From: Chryseobacterium sp. JV274
Lineage (GTDB): Bacteria > Bacteroidota > Bacteroidia > Flavobacteriales > Weeksellaceae
Reading direction: 5' to 3'
NCBI RefSeq assembly: GCF_903969135.1
Contig: NZ_LR824569.1
Location: 744,001-808,000, forward strand
DNA length: 64,000 nt
The position numbers and the translations under genes were made by a program. The notes below the pieces were generated by a model that was given only the letters and a program-made list of their open reading frames with translations, did no database searches and was not told the origin of the DNA. This document shows, piece by piece, positions 16,931-25,191 of the stretch; position 1 is the stretch's first letter, and the number at the start of each line of letters is the position of its first letter.

Positions 16931-18493
16931 ATGCAACACAATACAGTTTATCATAAATGGGTACCACAATGGCTGAAACTGCCGCTTCTTATATTGGCAT
17001 TGTTTCCCCACCTGATGTTGTTGTCGCTTTTACATTCAAACAGCGCCTTCACCTCTTCTTTTATGGATGTTGATTCAGATGACATTCAGTATTTAATGAT
17101 TTTGATGTATGGGACATTTGTGGTTACCCTTTTAGTTTTACAGCGGTTTATGGCTTATTTCAGCGTCAAATATTATGTCCTGCTGATGGCCTCTATTTCT
17201 GTTATTATACTTTACATTTTATCGGTAACTCACGATTATCATGTTATTTTGGTGATCCGGTTTTTAGAAGGAATTTTCGGGCTGTTGGAAGGGGCTATTT
17301 TCCTTCCTTTGATTATTGCTGAATTAAAAACGAAACACGCCAAAGTCTTAGCCTACCTTTTCATGTATACTATTATGCTCACCGGGGGTACAATAACCAC
17401 TTCCCTGTTGAAATCAAGCATTGAGAACTACGATTTTCAGCATATGATCCTGATGATGGTCTATTTCCATGTATTTGTACTGATCATTGGCATTGCTTTA
17501 TTCAACAGAAACAGATTCTTTCCTAAAAAACCTTTGTACCAATTGGATATTACCAGCTGGTTTTTACTTTGGGTATGCCTGCAGGCTGGCGGTTATGCTA
17601 TTATTTATGGTAAAAGACTGATGTGGCTCGAGTCTGATACCATTATCATGTGTTTATTTATATTCCTGCTTTCGGGAGGATTATTTATGCTTAAACAAAG
17701 AAATTCCAAGAGACCATTATTTCATTTTGAAGTTTTCAGTTCAAAAAATGTGATTGCAGGAATGATTCTGTTCTTCATTTTTTACCTGATCCGATCAGGG
17801 CTGAATAATGTCTACAGCATCATGGCTACGGTATGGAAATGGCCCTGGGATTATATTGTAAACATCCAGTACTGGAATGTTGCAGGAACTCTTCTGGGTA
17901 TAGTATTATCAGGAATCTGCCTGGTGCGTGGAGTTTCCTCAAGAATTGTTTTCTTTACCGGATTTCTGTTACTTGCAATAGACTGTGCATGGTTTACCTA
18001 TACTTTTTATCCTGACACTGCCCTTTCTACGATTTGTCCGCCTTTATTTCTACAGGGCGTTGCTCAGGGATTATTATTTACGCCGCTAGTTTTCTTTTTG
18101 ATTTCAGGAACTCCGGAAGAATATGTGCCCAATGCTACAGCTTTAGGAACCACAACCCGTTTCTGGACAACAGCTATTGGTTATGCACTAATGCAGAATC
18201 TGATGCTTTTTTTAACCTTAAAACATTCTGATACAATTAGTTCTAATTTTACAGACACCAATCCCATTTTTTACAGTCAGTGGAATCAGCTTTTCGGTGC
18301 TAATATTTCAAAACTGTCAGTTAATGATTCTTTATCAATGACAGCCGGTGCTTTTAAAGCCAAAATAACAGCTCAGTCTATTCTCCTTTCCAATATGGAA
18401 ATTTTCACGGGACTTTTCTGGCTCGCATTAATTACGGCCATCTGTTTATTGCTGTATCATCCGGTAAAAATAGCTGTGAGAAATATAATGTAA
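16931..18493 (+). CDS. MFS efflux transporter, DHA2/EmrB-like
   Basis: A 520-residue membrane protein with about 14 hydrophobic segments, as in the 14-helix DHA2 drug:proton antiporters. The motif 'RFLEGIFGLLEGAIFLPLII' (around residue 110) corresponds to the EmrB-type 'R.lqG.gga...p' region, and GVAQGLLFTPLVFF occurs in the second half. The canonical MFS A-loop is degenerate. Being third in line after TolC and EmrA-like genes, it is the probable pump of a tripartite system under the AraC-type regulator. The 277-bp gap before it holds a repeat element. Confidence 0.85.
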   Translation: MQHNTVYHKWVPQWLKLPLLILALFPHLMLLSLLHSNSAFTSSFMDVDSDDIQYLMILMYGTFVVTLLVLQRFMAYFSVKYYVLLMASISVIILYILSVTHDYHVILVIRFLEGIFGLLEGAIFLPLIIAELKTKHAKVLAYLFMYTIMLTGGTITTSLLKSSIENYDFQHMILMMVYFHVFVLIIGIALFNRNRFFPKKPLYQLDITSWFLLWVCLQAGGYAIIYGKRLMWLESDTIIMCLFIFLLSGGLFMLKQRNSKRPLFHFEVFSSKNVIAGMILFFIFYLIRSGLNNVYSIMATVWKWPWDYIVNIQYWNVAGTLLGIVLSGICLVRGVSSRIVFFTGFLLLAIDCAWFTYTFYPDTALSTICPPLFLQGVAQGLLFTPLVFFLISGTPEEYVPNATALGTTTRFWTTAIGYALMQNLMLFLTLKHSDTISSNFTDTNPIFYSQWNQLFGANISKLSVNDSLSMTAGAFKAKITAQSILLSNMEIFTGLFWLALITAICLLLYHPVKIAVRNIM

Positions 18494-18650
18494 AAGAAGG
18501 GAGCTGGAAGATCGAAGTTCCTGAGATAAAAGTAATACTCAAAGTTCATTTGGATCAATATAAAAAGTTTAATAATTTTTTATTGAAGTAACTACTTGTC
18601 TTCAAACAACCAAAAGTAACTTCCATCTCCCTTCTTCCATCTTCCAACTC
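18494..18650. repeat. Decayed inverted-repeat element B
   Basis: The left end AAGAAGGGAGCTGGAAG matches the inverse of the right end (GGAAGAAGGGAGATGGAAG) with few differences. The interior of about 110 bp has no ORF. Similar ends occur at 29258 and 42273. Confidence 0.6.
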
Positions 18651-18740
18651 TATCCTCTATCCAATTTGGCCGGTTTATTGTTCGTATTTTTCCAGCAGCA
18701 ATATTGCGCAAAGCACTACGTTTAATACAAAAGCTTACGA

Positions 18741-20102
18741 ATGGAAATTGAAAGAATTTTACTGAACCAAAGGGATTTTTTTACAACACAGCAGACCAAA
18801 AATCTTGCTTTCCGGAAAATGTATCTTGAGAAGCTTAAAAGCCTTATTATTGCTAATGAGAAAATGCTGTATGAAGCGATTAACAAAGATTTTGGAAAAT
18901 CCGAATTTGATACTTTCACAACAGAGCTATCTTTTATTCTGAATGATATCAATTATTATATCAAGAATTTAAAATCTCTTTCAAAGCCTAAAAAAGTAAG
19001 CACCAATCTTGTCAACCAGCTCGGGAGCAGTAAAGTTCATGCAGACCCTCTTGGCTGTGTATTGGTAATCGGAGCCTGGAATTATCCTTATCAGTTATCC
19101 CTTTCTCCTGTTATTGCGGCAATGGCAGCTGGAAACTGCTGTATTCTTAAGCCTAGCGAAATAGCTGAAAATACGATGAAGGCGATGGCATTTATCATCA
19201 ATGAAAACTTTCCACCTGAATACCTTTACGTATACGAAGGTGGTATTGATGAAACGACAGCTCTCTTAAAATTAAAATTTGACAAAATATTTTTTACAGG
19301 AAGTACAAAGGTTGGAAAGATTGTTTACAAAGCGGCAGCAGAGCATCTTACTCCCGTAACACTTGAACTGGGAGGAAAATCTCCGGCTATTGTCACCAAA
19401 AATGCCAATCTTGAAATAGCAGCAAAAAGAATTGTATGGGGAAAATTCCTCAATGCCGGACAAACCTGCGTAGCTCCCGATTATCTGTTGGTAGAAGAAA
19501 CCATTCAGGAACAGTTTCTGGAAATGCTCAGAAAATATATCAAAGAGTTTAAATATGAAGCGGGCTCCGGGCAATACACAAAAATTATTAATCAAAGAAA
19601 TTTCCAGCGTCTTATACACCTTATTGATAAAGATAGAATCTATTCCGGAGGATCTTTTGATGAAGAAAAGCTACACATAGAGCCTACTATTCTGAACCCT
19701 ATAAACTGGAATGACGAAATCATGCAGGAAGAGATTTTCGGACCTCTCCTGCCGGTTATCAGTTTTCAAAGCTACAATGCAGTTCTCAACTCTGTTTTGG
19801 AACTTGAAAAGCCATTGGCTGCCTATCTTTTTACCAATAATTCCGAGGAAAAAGAAATCTTTACACGGAAACTTTCTTTTGGAGGAGGCTGCATCAATGA
19901 TACGGTAATGCATTTAAGTAATGATCATCTACCATTTGGAGGGGTGGGAAGTTCAGGAATAGGAAATTATCATGGGAAATATGGCTTTGAAGCCTTTTCA
20001 CATCAAAAAGCTGTTCTTGAAAAAGCCACCTGGGGTGAACCGAACATCAAATATCCACCGTATTCTGAGAAAAAATTAAGCTGGATTAAGAGATTAATGT
20101 AA
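18741..20102 (+). CDS. Aldehyde dehydrogenase, class 3 type
   Basis: A 453-residue NAD(P)-dependent aldehyde dehydrogenase. Features are GAWNYPYQLSLSPV (111-124), the cofactor loop FFTGSTKVGK (184-193), the general-base glutamate in ELGGKSPAIV (E209) and the catalytic cysteine in NAGQTCVAPDY (C243). The short N-terminus and the PFGGVGSSGIGNYHGKYGF near the end are typical of the class 3/fatty-aldehyde branch, including coniferyl-aldehyde-type enzymes. It has no N-terminal targeting. A convergent terminator follows. The exact aldehyde is unknown. Confidence 0.92.
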   Translation: MEIERILLNQRDFFTTQQTKNLAFRKMYLEKLKSLIIANEKMLYEAINKDFGKSEFDTFTTELSFILNDINYYIKNLKSLSKPKKVSTNLVNQLGSSKVHADPLGCVLVIGAWNYPYQLSLSPVIAAMAAGNCCILKPSEIAENTMKAMAFIINENFPPEYLYVYEGGIDETTALLKLKFDKIFFTGSTKVGKIVYKAAAEHLTPVTLELGGKSPAIVTKNANLEIAAKRIVWGKFLNAGQTCVAPDYLLVEETIQEQFLEMLRKYIKEFKYEAGSGQYTKIINQRNFQRLIHLIDKDRIYSGGSFDEEKLHIEPTILNPINWNDEIMQEEIFGPLLPVISFQSYNAVLNSVLELEKPLAAYLFTNNSEEKEIFTRKLSFGGGCINDTVMHLSNDHLPFGGVGSSGIGNYHGKYGFEAFSHQKAVLEKATWGEPNIKYPPYSEKKLSWIKRLM

Positions 20103-20117
20103 TACTCATAGAAATAA

Positions 20118-20147
20118 AAAAACTGCCTCATTTCTGAAGCAGTTTTT
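20118..20147. terminator. Bidirectional terminator between the ALDH and thioredoxin genes
   Basis: AAAAACTGCCTCA and TGAAGCAGTTTTT pair with one mismatch around TTTC, with A- and T-runs on both sides. Confidence 0.8.
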
Positions 20148-20151
20148 TATT

Positions 20152-20724
20152 TTATCCTTTTTTAGGAGCCCAGGTAGTAAAGAACTCTTTTACTTTTTCT
20201 TTGCTATACCCTTTTCCTTCTTCTAAAACATCACTTTGCTGAACCTTGATCATTTTCCCGTCTTTATCTAAAATAATAAAAACCGGATAGCCAAATTTCT
20301 CACCCGGATTCCCATATTGGGCAAAAACCTTTTCATTCTTATTATCCGGAGAAAAGTTCAGGTGATAGTAGACATAGTTTTTATCCACTATTTCCTTTAA
20401 TTCAGGAGTAGTTTGTACATAATTATTAAAACGAAGACACCAGATACACCAGTTTCCGCCAGCCTGGATCATAACGTTTTTACCTTCTTTCTTAGCCTGA
20501 GCTACTAATTTTTTAATATCCGCCTCTGCATCCGCTTTTGGATCATAAGGCTTTGGCAGCTTAGCTTTTTCTTCAGCAGCTTTTTTCTTTGCTTCTAATT
20601 CTTTCTGCTCAGTCGGAACTATAAGAGCGTTTTTTTGATTTCCTTTATCAGGTGTATTTTTTACATCCTGTGCAAAAGCGATTACACTTAATCCCAGGAA
20701 AGCTAACATTGTCAATTTTTTCAT
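20152..20724 (-). CDS. Secreted thioredoxin-family protein
   Basis: A 190-residue protein with the signal peptide MKKLTMLAFLGLSVIAFA before QDVKN. A lysine/alanine-rich linker (about 40-65) leads into a thioredoxin fold with the redox motif C-I-W-C (93-96, in GGNWCIWCLRF) and the cis-proline segment YPVFIILDKDGK. The Trp before the first Cys and the early position of the motif resemble DUF255/thioredoxin_7 proteins and the DsbD C-terminal domain. It probably reduces or isomerises disulfides in the periplasm. It is transcribed alone, divergent from the acyltransferase gene at 20805. Confidence 0.88.
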   Translation of the reverse strand: MKKLTMLAFLGLSVIAFAQDVKNTPDKGNQKNALIVPTEQKELEAKKKAAEEKAKLPKPYDPKADAEADIKKLVAQAKKEGKNVMIQAGGNWCIWCLRFNNYVQTTPELKEIVDKNYVYYHLNFSPDNKNEKVFAQYGNPGEKFGYPVFIILDKDGKMIKVQQSDVLEEGKGYSKEKVKEFFTTWAPKKG

Positions 20725-20759
20725 AACATAAAAGTAAAAAAATAATATATATCCCTCTG

Positions 20760-20767
20760 CAAAAATA
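20760..20767 (-). promoter_or_regulatory. -7 element for the thioredoxin gene
   Basis: Minus-strand TATTTTTG followed by C, an exact TAnnTTTG match 35 bp before the start codon. Confidence 0.6.
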
Positions 20768-20788
20768 GAACCATAATTTTATTATCAC

Positions 20789-20796
20789 TAAATTTG
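20789..20796 (+). promoter_or_regulatory. -7 element for the acyltransferase gene
   Basis: TAAATTTG, an exact match ending 8 bp before the ATG at 20805. The message would have only a few untranslated bases. Confidence 0.5.
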
Positions 20797-20804
20797 CGTG
20801 TTTT

Positions 20805-21689
20805 ATGAATTTTCTAATCAAAATATTATATCTGATCTCCAAACTTCCGCTTAAAATATTGTATATTTTTTCGGACGTGATTTTTTTCCTGAACTATTAT
20901 CTGGTAGGATACAGAAAAGAGGTAATTACCCAAAATCTGAAAAACTCTTTCCCTGATAAATCGGAAGAAGAAATTAAAGAGATCCGGAAAAAATTCTACC
21001 TTAATTTTTCAGATTATCTGGTAGAAACTATCAAATCTTTCAGCATTTCTGAGACAGAAGCCAGGGTGAGAATGCAGCACATCAATCAGGAACTGTTTCA
21101 TGATGCTAAAAAGGAGGGTAAAAACATTATCCTTCTGGCAGGACATGTCTTCAATTGGGAGTGGATCAATGCATTGGCAAAGATTGTTCCCCAGGCGCAT
21201 TGCCATCCTGTATACAGAAAGGTAAATAATGACTTCTGGGAGAACCAGATGAGGAAGGTCCGTAATAAATTCGGAAATGAAGCATTGGAAGCCAATGAAG
21301 TGATCCTGAATATTTTCAGATCTAAAAACAATGGAGATTCAGCCTATATGTTTGTAGCAGATCAGACTCCTCACTTCGCACATGTCACGTACGGATTAGA
21401 GTTCCTGAATCAGAGAACTCCTGCTTTTGTTGGATATGATAAGCTGGCTACCAGAATGGATCTTGTTTTCATCTATTGTGAGATGAAGAAGGTAAAACGT
21501 GGTTATTATCAGGTAAATTATCATAGAATATGTCCTGATGGTGAAAAGTTTACTGAAAATGAAGTGGTAAGAAAGTTCCATAAATTATTGGAAAACACAT
21601 TACACAAAAATCCGGACAACTATCTTTGGTCACACAGAAAATGGAAATACCAGGACTCCATCAAAAATTTTGATTCCGAAAAAAATTAG
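20805..21689 (+). CDS. Lipid A/aminolipid acyltransferase, LpxL/HtrB-like
   Basis: A 294-residue membrane-associated acyltransferase. An N-terminal hydrophobic segment (about 5-35) is followed by VGYRKEVITQNLKNSFP, the catalytic HX4E motif in AGHVFNWEW (H114, E119) and ADQTPH, all typical of the lysophospholipid/lipid A acyltransferase family. It would add a secondary acyl chain to lipid A or a similar lipid at the inner membrane. The glycosyltransferase gene follows after 6 bp, suggesting a joint role in envelope lipid or polysaccharide synthesis. Which acceptor is used is not clear. Confidence 0.9.
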   Translation: MNFLIKILYLISKLPLKILYIFSDVIFFLNYYLVGYRKEVITQNLKNSFPDKSEEEIKEIRKKFYLNFSDYLVETIKSFSISETEARVRMQHINQELFHDAKKEGKNIILLAGHVFNWEWINALAKIVPQAHCHPVYRKVNNDFWENQMRKVRNKFGNEALEANEVILNIFRSKNNGDSAYMFVADQTPHFAHVTYGLEFLNQRTPAFVGYDKLATRMDLVFIYCEMKKVKRGYYQVNYHRICPDGEKFTENEVVRKFHKLLENTLHKNPDNYLWSHRKWKYQDSIKNFDSEKN

Positions 21690-21695
21690 ATTGAC

Positions 21696-22673
21696 ATGCA
21701 GAAAAAACTGGCAGTTGCCATCTTAAACTGGAACGGCAGAAATTGGCTTGAAAAATTTCTTCCGGGTGTGGTTCAATTTTCTCAGAATGCGGATATTTTT
21801 GTTATCGATAATCTTTCTACGGATGATTCCATTGAGTTTTTACAAAAGAATTTCCCCACAGTAACCGTTATTAAAAACGATAAAAACTATGGGTTTGCAG
21901 GAGGTTATAATGAAGGGTTGAAAGCCATCTCTAACGAATATTACTGCCTTCTCAATTCTGATGTAGAAGTTACCGAGAACTGGATAGAACCTGCTTTGGA
22001 ATTATTGGAAAAAAATCCTTCCGTTTCAGCAGTACAGCCTAAAATATTATCTTATCACAATAGAAGCTATTTTGAATTTGCGGGAGCTGCCGGCGGATTG
22101 ATAGACAACCTTGGATATCCTTATTGCAGAGGCAGGGTTTTTGATGACCTGGAAGAAGATAAAGGACAGTATAATGATGAAACAGAGATTTTCTGGGCAT
22201 CAGGATGCTGCTTTTTCATCCGTTCAAAAGATTTCTGGGAACAGAATGGTTTTGATGCCAGATTTTTTGCCCATCAGGAGGAAATTGACCTTTGCTGGAG
22301 ACTCATTAATTCCGGAAAAAAGATTTATTATACGGGAAAATCCAAAGTTTATCATGTAGGTGGTGGTACACTTAACAAACAGAGTGCACAAAAAACTTTT
22401 TTAAACATCAGAAATAACCTTTCCATGATGCTTAAGAATCTTCCCTTTCCTCAATTGATATGGCTGATCTTTTTCAGATTATGTCTGGATGGTGTTGCCG
22501 GAGTTTATTTTGGATTAAAACATGGTTTTCCACATCTGTGGGCTGTTGTAAAGGCTCATTTTGGATTTTACGGACAGCTTCCGGGAACATGGAAACTTCG
22601 TCAGAAAAGCCAAAAGAATCAGTTCTATCAATCGAAATGGCTTATTTTTAAACACTTTTTAGGTGGCAGATGA
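21696..22673 (+). CDS. Glycosyltransferase family 2 protein
   Basis: A 325-residue GT-A glycosyltransferase. It begins KLAVAILNWNGRNWLEKFLP, then VIDNLSTDDSIEF with nucleotide-binding acidic residues, KNYGFAGGYNEGL, and LLNSDVEV, the DXD-equivalent metal-binding site. The middle has EIFWASGCCFFIRS and HQEEIDLCWRL with the catalytic-base region, followed by a hydrophobic C-terminal segment. This pattern is close to rhamnosyltransferase-like family 2 enzymes. It is probably co-transcribed with the acyltransferase 6 bp upstream. Donor and acceptor are unknown. Confidence 0.92.
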   Translation: MQKKLAVAILNWNGRNWLEKFLPGVVQFSQNADIFVIDNLSTDDSIEFLQKNFPTVTVIKNDKNYGFAGGYNEGLKAISNEYYCLLNSDVEVTENWIEPALELLEKNPSVSAVQPKILSYHNRSYFEFAGAAGGLIDNLGYPYCRGRVFDDLEEDKGQYNDETEIFWASGCCFFIRSKDFWEQNGFDARFFAHQEEIDLCWRLINSGKKIYYTGKSKVYHVGGGTLNKQSAQKTFLNIRNNLSMMLKNLPFPQLIWLIFFRLCLDGVAGVYFGLKHGFPHLWAVVKAHFGFYGQLPGTWKLRQKSQKNQFYQSKWLIFKHFLGGR

Positions 22674-22772
22674 TAGGTTGCAGGTAATAGGGATAGTAAA
22701 AACATTTATAACTTCAACTAACCTTAAACTTTAAACTCTAAACTAAAGAACTAGCAACTGGCAACTGGCAAC
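22663..22772. repeat. Decayed inverted-repeat element E
   Basis: The left end GGTGGCAGATGATAGGTTGC partly overlaps the end of the glycosyltransferase gene. It matches imperfectly the inverse of the right end (GTTGCCAGTTGCCAGTTGC). The interior holds TTAAACTTTAAACTCTAAAC-like simple repeats. Confidence 0.4.
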
Positions 22773-22791
22773 AATTTATAATTTAAAAACA

Positions 22792-23346
22792 ATGGATTTC
22801 TGTGCAATAGATTTTGAAACGGCCACTCATGAGAAAAGTTCAGCTTGTGAGATGGGAATATGTGTGGTACAGGATTCTAAGATTGTTGAGACTAAAACCT
22901 GGCTGATCAAACCTCCGAGTTTTCCTTATTTTAATAAATTCAATATTGCGGTGCATGGTATTCAACCGGAAGACGTAAAAGATGCACCTACTTTTGATGA
23001 GATATGGTATGAAGCCCAGGATATGATGTACGGAAGCCTTATGATTGCTCATAATGCAGGATTTGATGCTTCTGTTTTAAGAGGATGTTTGGAACATTAT
23101 GGGATGTTTACTCCCCAGCTCAGCTATTTGTGCAGCATACAGCTTGCCAAGAAGTCATGGAACTACCTTCCAAAATACGGTTTGAAACCTTTGGCAGAAT
23201 ATCATAAAATTGATTTTACCCACCACAGAGCGGGAGCAGATGCTGAAGTATGTGCAAAGATCTCTCTCCTGGCTTTTGAGAAATTGTTTCTCACCAGTAA
23301 TGATGAAGTAAATGAATATTTGAAAGCGAAAATCAAAAAGCTTTAA
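22792..23346 (+). CDS. DnaQ-like 3'-5' exonuclease
   Basis: A 184-residue DEDDh exonuclease. The first motif is FCAIDFETAT with D7 and E9. The second is in MIAHNAGFDASVLRG (HNA..D). The last is HHRAGADAEVCA with the catalytic His and Asp. There is no fused polymerase or BRCT domain, so it is a stand-alone epsilon-like or RNase T-like nuclease, which may act in DNA repair or RNA trimming. It is transcribed alone; apaG converges from the other side. Confidence 0.9.
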   Translation: MDFCAIDFETATHEKSSACEMGICVVQDSKIVETKTWLIKPPSFPYFNKFNIAVHGIQPEDVKDAPTFDEIWYEAQDMMYGSLMIAHNAGFDASVLRGCLEHYGMFTPQLSYLCSIQLAKKSWNYLPKYGLKPLAEYHKIDFTHHRAGADAEVCAKISLLAFEKLFLTSNDEVNEYLKAKIKKL

Positions 23347-23355
23347 TAGAACAGA

Positions 23356-23384
23356 TTATTGAACCCGGGTTCTTATTCTGCAAT
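23356..23384. terminator. Possible bidirectional terminator
   Basis: A 12-bp palindrome GAACCCGGGTTC at 23361-23372 lies in a longer imperfect palindrome between two converging genes. No T-run follows directly, so termination is uncertain. Confidence 0.35.
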
Positions 23385-23426
23385 CTATCAATCATTACTA
23401 TTGTACTATTCTGGCACAAAAAAGCT

Positions 23427-23816
23427 TTAATTACTCAACACTTCAGATAACAGATTGAATTTTGGAATATCAATTTCAAAAGTTTCCTGTGTTTCCAGGT
23501 TTTTCACCAGGTATTTTCCGCTCATATTCCCTACTCCGGAACGAAGCATTACATTGGAGAAATAAGAGAAATTTTCATTTGTTCCTATTTCAGGAGTGAG
23601 GCCGATTACGCCATCCCCTATAATCTCTGTATATCCAAATCCTACATCAAAAATCAACCATTTTCTTTTCAATACTTTGATAGGAAAGCTTCCGTCATTT
23701 TCTATCGTGATATTGTATTTAAAAACGTAACGGTTTTCGGATGGATAACTGTTTTTACTATCATATTCAGGTATTACTGAAACTTTGATATTGGAAGTCA
23801 TTTTTGAAAACATCAT
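23427..23816 (-). CDS. apaG: ApaG-family protein
   Basis: A 129-residue single-domain ApaG (DUF525) fold. Hallmarks are RYVFKYNITIENDGSFPIKVLKRKWLI, GDGVIGLTPEIGTNENFSYFS, GNMSGKYLV and the C-terminal FEIDIPKFNLL. The family is a fibronectin-III-like sandwich originally linked to cobalt/magnesium resistance and to Ap4A metabolism. The biochemical role is unclear. The start may be M1, M2 or M6; the ATG at 23816 is given. It lies downstream of the odhB terminator, so it has separate or partial read-through transcription. Confidence 0.93.
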   Translation of the reverse strand: MMFSKMTSNIKVSVIPEYDSKNSYPSENRYVFKYNITIENDGSFPIKVLKRKWLIFDVGFGYTEIIGDGVIGLTPEIGTNENFSYFSNVMLRSGVGNMSGKYLVKNLETQETFEIDIPKFNLLSEVLSN

Positions 23817-23843
23817 TGTAGCATTTTCTTAATAAATACAAAA

Positions 23844-23869
23844 ATCTCGCCTTTTTTATAAGGCGAGAT
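23844..23869 (-). terminator. Terminator of the odhAB operon
   Basis: ATCTCGCCTT and AAGGCGAGAT form a 10-bp stem with a 6-nt loop. On the minus strand it runs into TTTTTG. Confidence 0.85.
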
Positions 23870-23898
23870 AATATATTTACATTATAATTTTATTAAAA

Positions 23899-25152
23899 CT
23901 ATAAACCAAGGCCTTTTCTTTCGTCACCTCCCAATAATATTTCAACTGGATTGTCGATACCTTCTTTTACCGCAACAAGGAATCCTACAGATTCTTTACC
24001 GTCGATAATTCTGTGGTCATAAGACATTGCAACGTACATCATTGGTCTAATTACTACCTGTCCGTCAACAGCAACCGGTCTCTGGATAATGTTGTGCATT
24101 CCTAAGATTGCAGACTGTGGAGGGTTGATAATTGGCGTAGACATCATAGATCCGAAAGTACCACCATTTGTAATAGTGAAAGTACCACCAGTCATTTCGT
24201 CAACAGTAATTTTACCGTCTCTTACTTTGATAGCAAGATCTTTAATGTTTGCTTCCACGCTTGCGAAAGACATATTTTCAGCATTTCTCAATACAGGAAC
24301 CATTAATCCTTTAGGACCTGAAACTGCAATTGAAATATCACAGAAATCGTAGTTTACTTTGAAGTCACCGTCGATAGATGCATTTACATCCGGGTACATT
24401 TGTAATGCTCTTGTCACCGCTTTAGTAAAGAAAGACATGAAACCAAGTCCAACTCCGTGTTTCTGAGCAAATTCTTCTTTATATAGTTTTCTTAATCTGA
24501 AGATTTCAGACATATCCACTTCGTTGAAAGTCGTCAGCATAGCTGTTTCGTTCTTCACAGAAACCAGTCTTTGTGCGATTTTTCTTCTTAAAACTGAAAG
24601 TTTAGTTGTAGTGGTAGTTCTAGCACCTGTAGCTGTCATTGGGCTTCCTCCTAATGCAGGAACAGCCGCTAATTCAGCATCAGTTTTAGTAATTCTTCCG
24701 TCTCTTCCTGTTCCTGAAACCTGAGCAGAATCCATTCCTTTTTCATCAAGGATTTTCTTAGCAGCCGGAGATGGAGCTCCTGTTGCATAAGTTTGTGGAG
24801 CCGCTACCGGAGCTGCAGGTTTTGGAGCTTCTTGTTTCGCAGGTTCAGCCGCTTTCGGAGCTTCTTCCTGTTTTGGAGCTTCAGCAGCAGGTGCAGCACC
24901 TTCTGGTCTTTTAGCATCCATATCAATTAAACAAACTACCTGACCTACCTGTACTACATCACCTTCTTCTGCCTTTAAAGTGATAATACCACTTTGTTCT
25001 GCCGGCAATTCAAGAGTTGCTTTATCTGAATCCACTTCGGCGATAGGTTGATCTTTTTCTACATAATCACCATCTTTTACAAGCCAAGTTGCAATTTCAA
25101 CTTCTGTAATTGATTCGCCCGGTGAAGGAACTTTCATTTCTAAAACTGACAT
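23899..25152 (-). CDS. odhB: 2-oxoglutarate dehydrogenase E2 (dihydrolipoamide succinyltransferase)
   Basis: A 417-residue E2 subunit of the citric-acid-cycle 2-oxoglutarate dehydrogenase. It has a lipoyl domain with K44 in [12 protein letters not shown], an Ala/Pro/Glu/Lys-rich linker (about 80-125), a peripheral-subunit-binding domain (about 128-160, [13 protein letters not shown] ... [10 protein letters not shown]), and a catalytic domain ending SYDHRIIDG (His380) and GLGL. It lies 39 bp downstream of odhA and forms an operon with it. No lpd (E3) gene is nearby. Confidence 0.97.
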   Translation of the reverse strand: MSVLEMKVPSPGESITEVEIATWLVKDGDYVEKDQPIAEVDSDKATLELPAEQSGIITLKAEEGDVVQVGQVVCLIDMDAKRPEGAAPAAEAPKQEEAPKAAEPAKQEAPKPAAPVAAPQTYATGAPSPAAKKILDEKGMDSAQVSGTGRDGRITKTDAELAAVPALGGSPMTATGARTTTTTKLSVLRRKIAQRLVSVKNETAMLTTFNEVDMSEIFRLRKLYKEEFAQKHGVGLGFMSFFTKAVTRALQMYPDVNASIDGDFKVNYDFCDISIAVSGPKGLMVPVLRNAENMSFASVEANIKDLAIKVRDGKITVDEMTGGTFTITNGGTFGSMMSTPIINPPQSAILGMHNIIQRPVAVDGQVVIRPMMYVAMSYDHRIIDGKESVGFLVAVKEGIDNPVEILLGGDERKGLGL

Positions 25153-25191
25153 ATCGAGTATTTTTTATTTTTTAATTGGATATTATTTAAA

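Noticed and set aside
23412..23425. TGGCACAAAAAAGC resembling a sigma-54 site
   Set aside because: GG and GC are nine instead of ten bases apart, and it lies between two converging genes with nothing downstream to drive.
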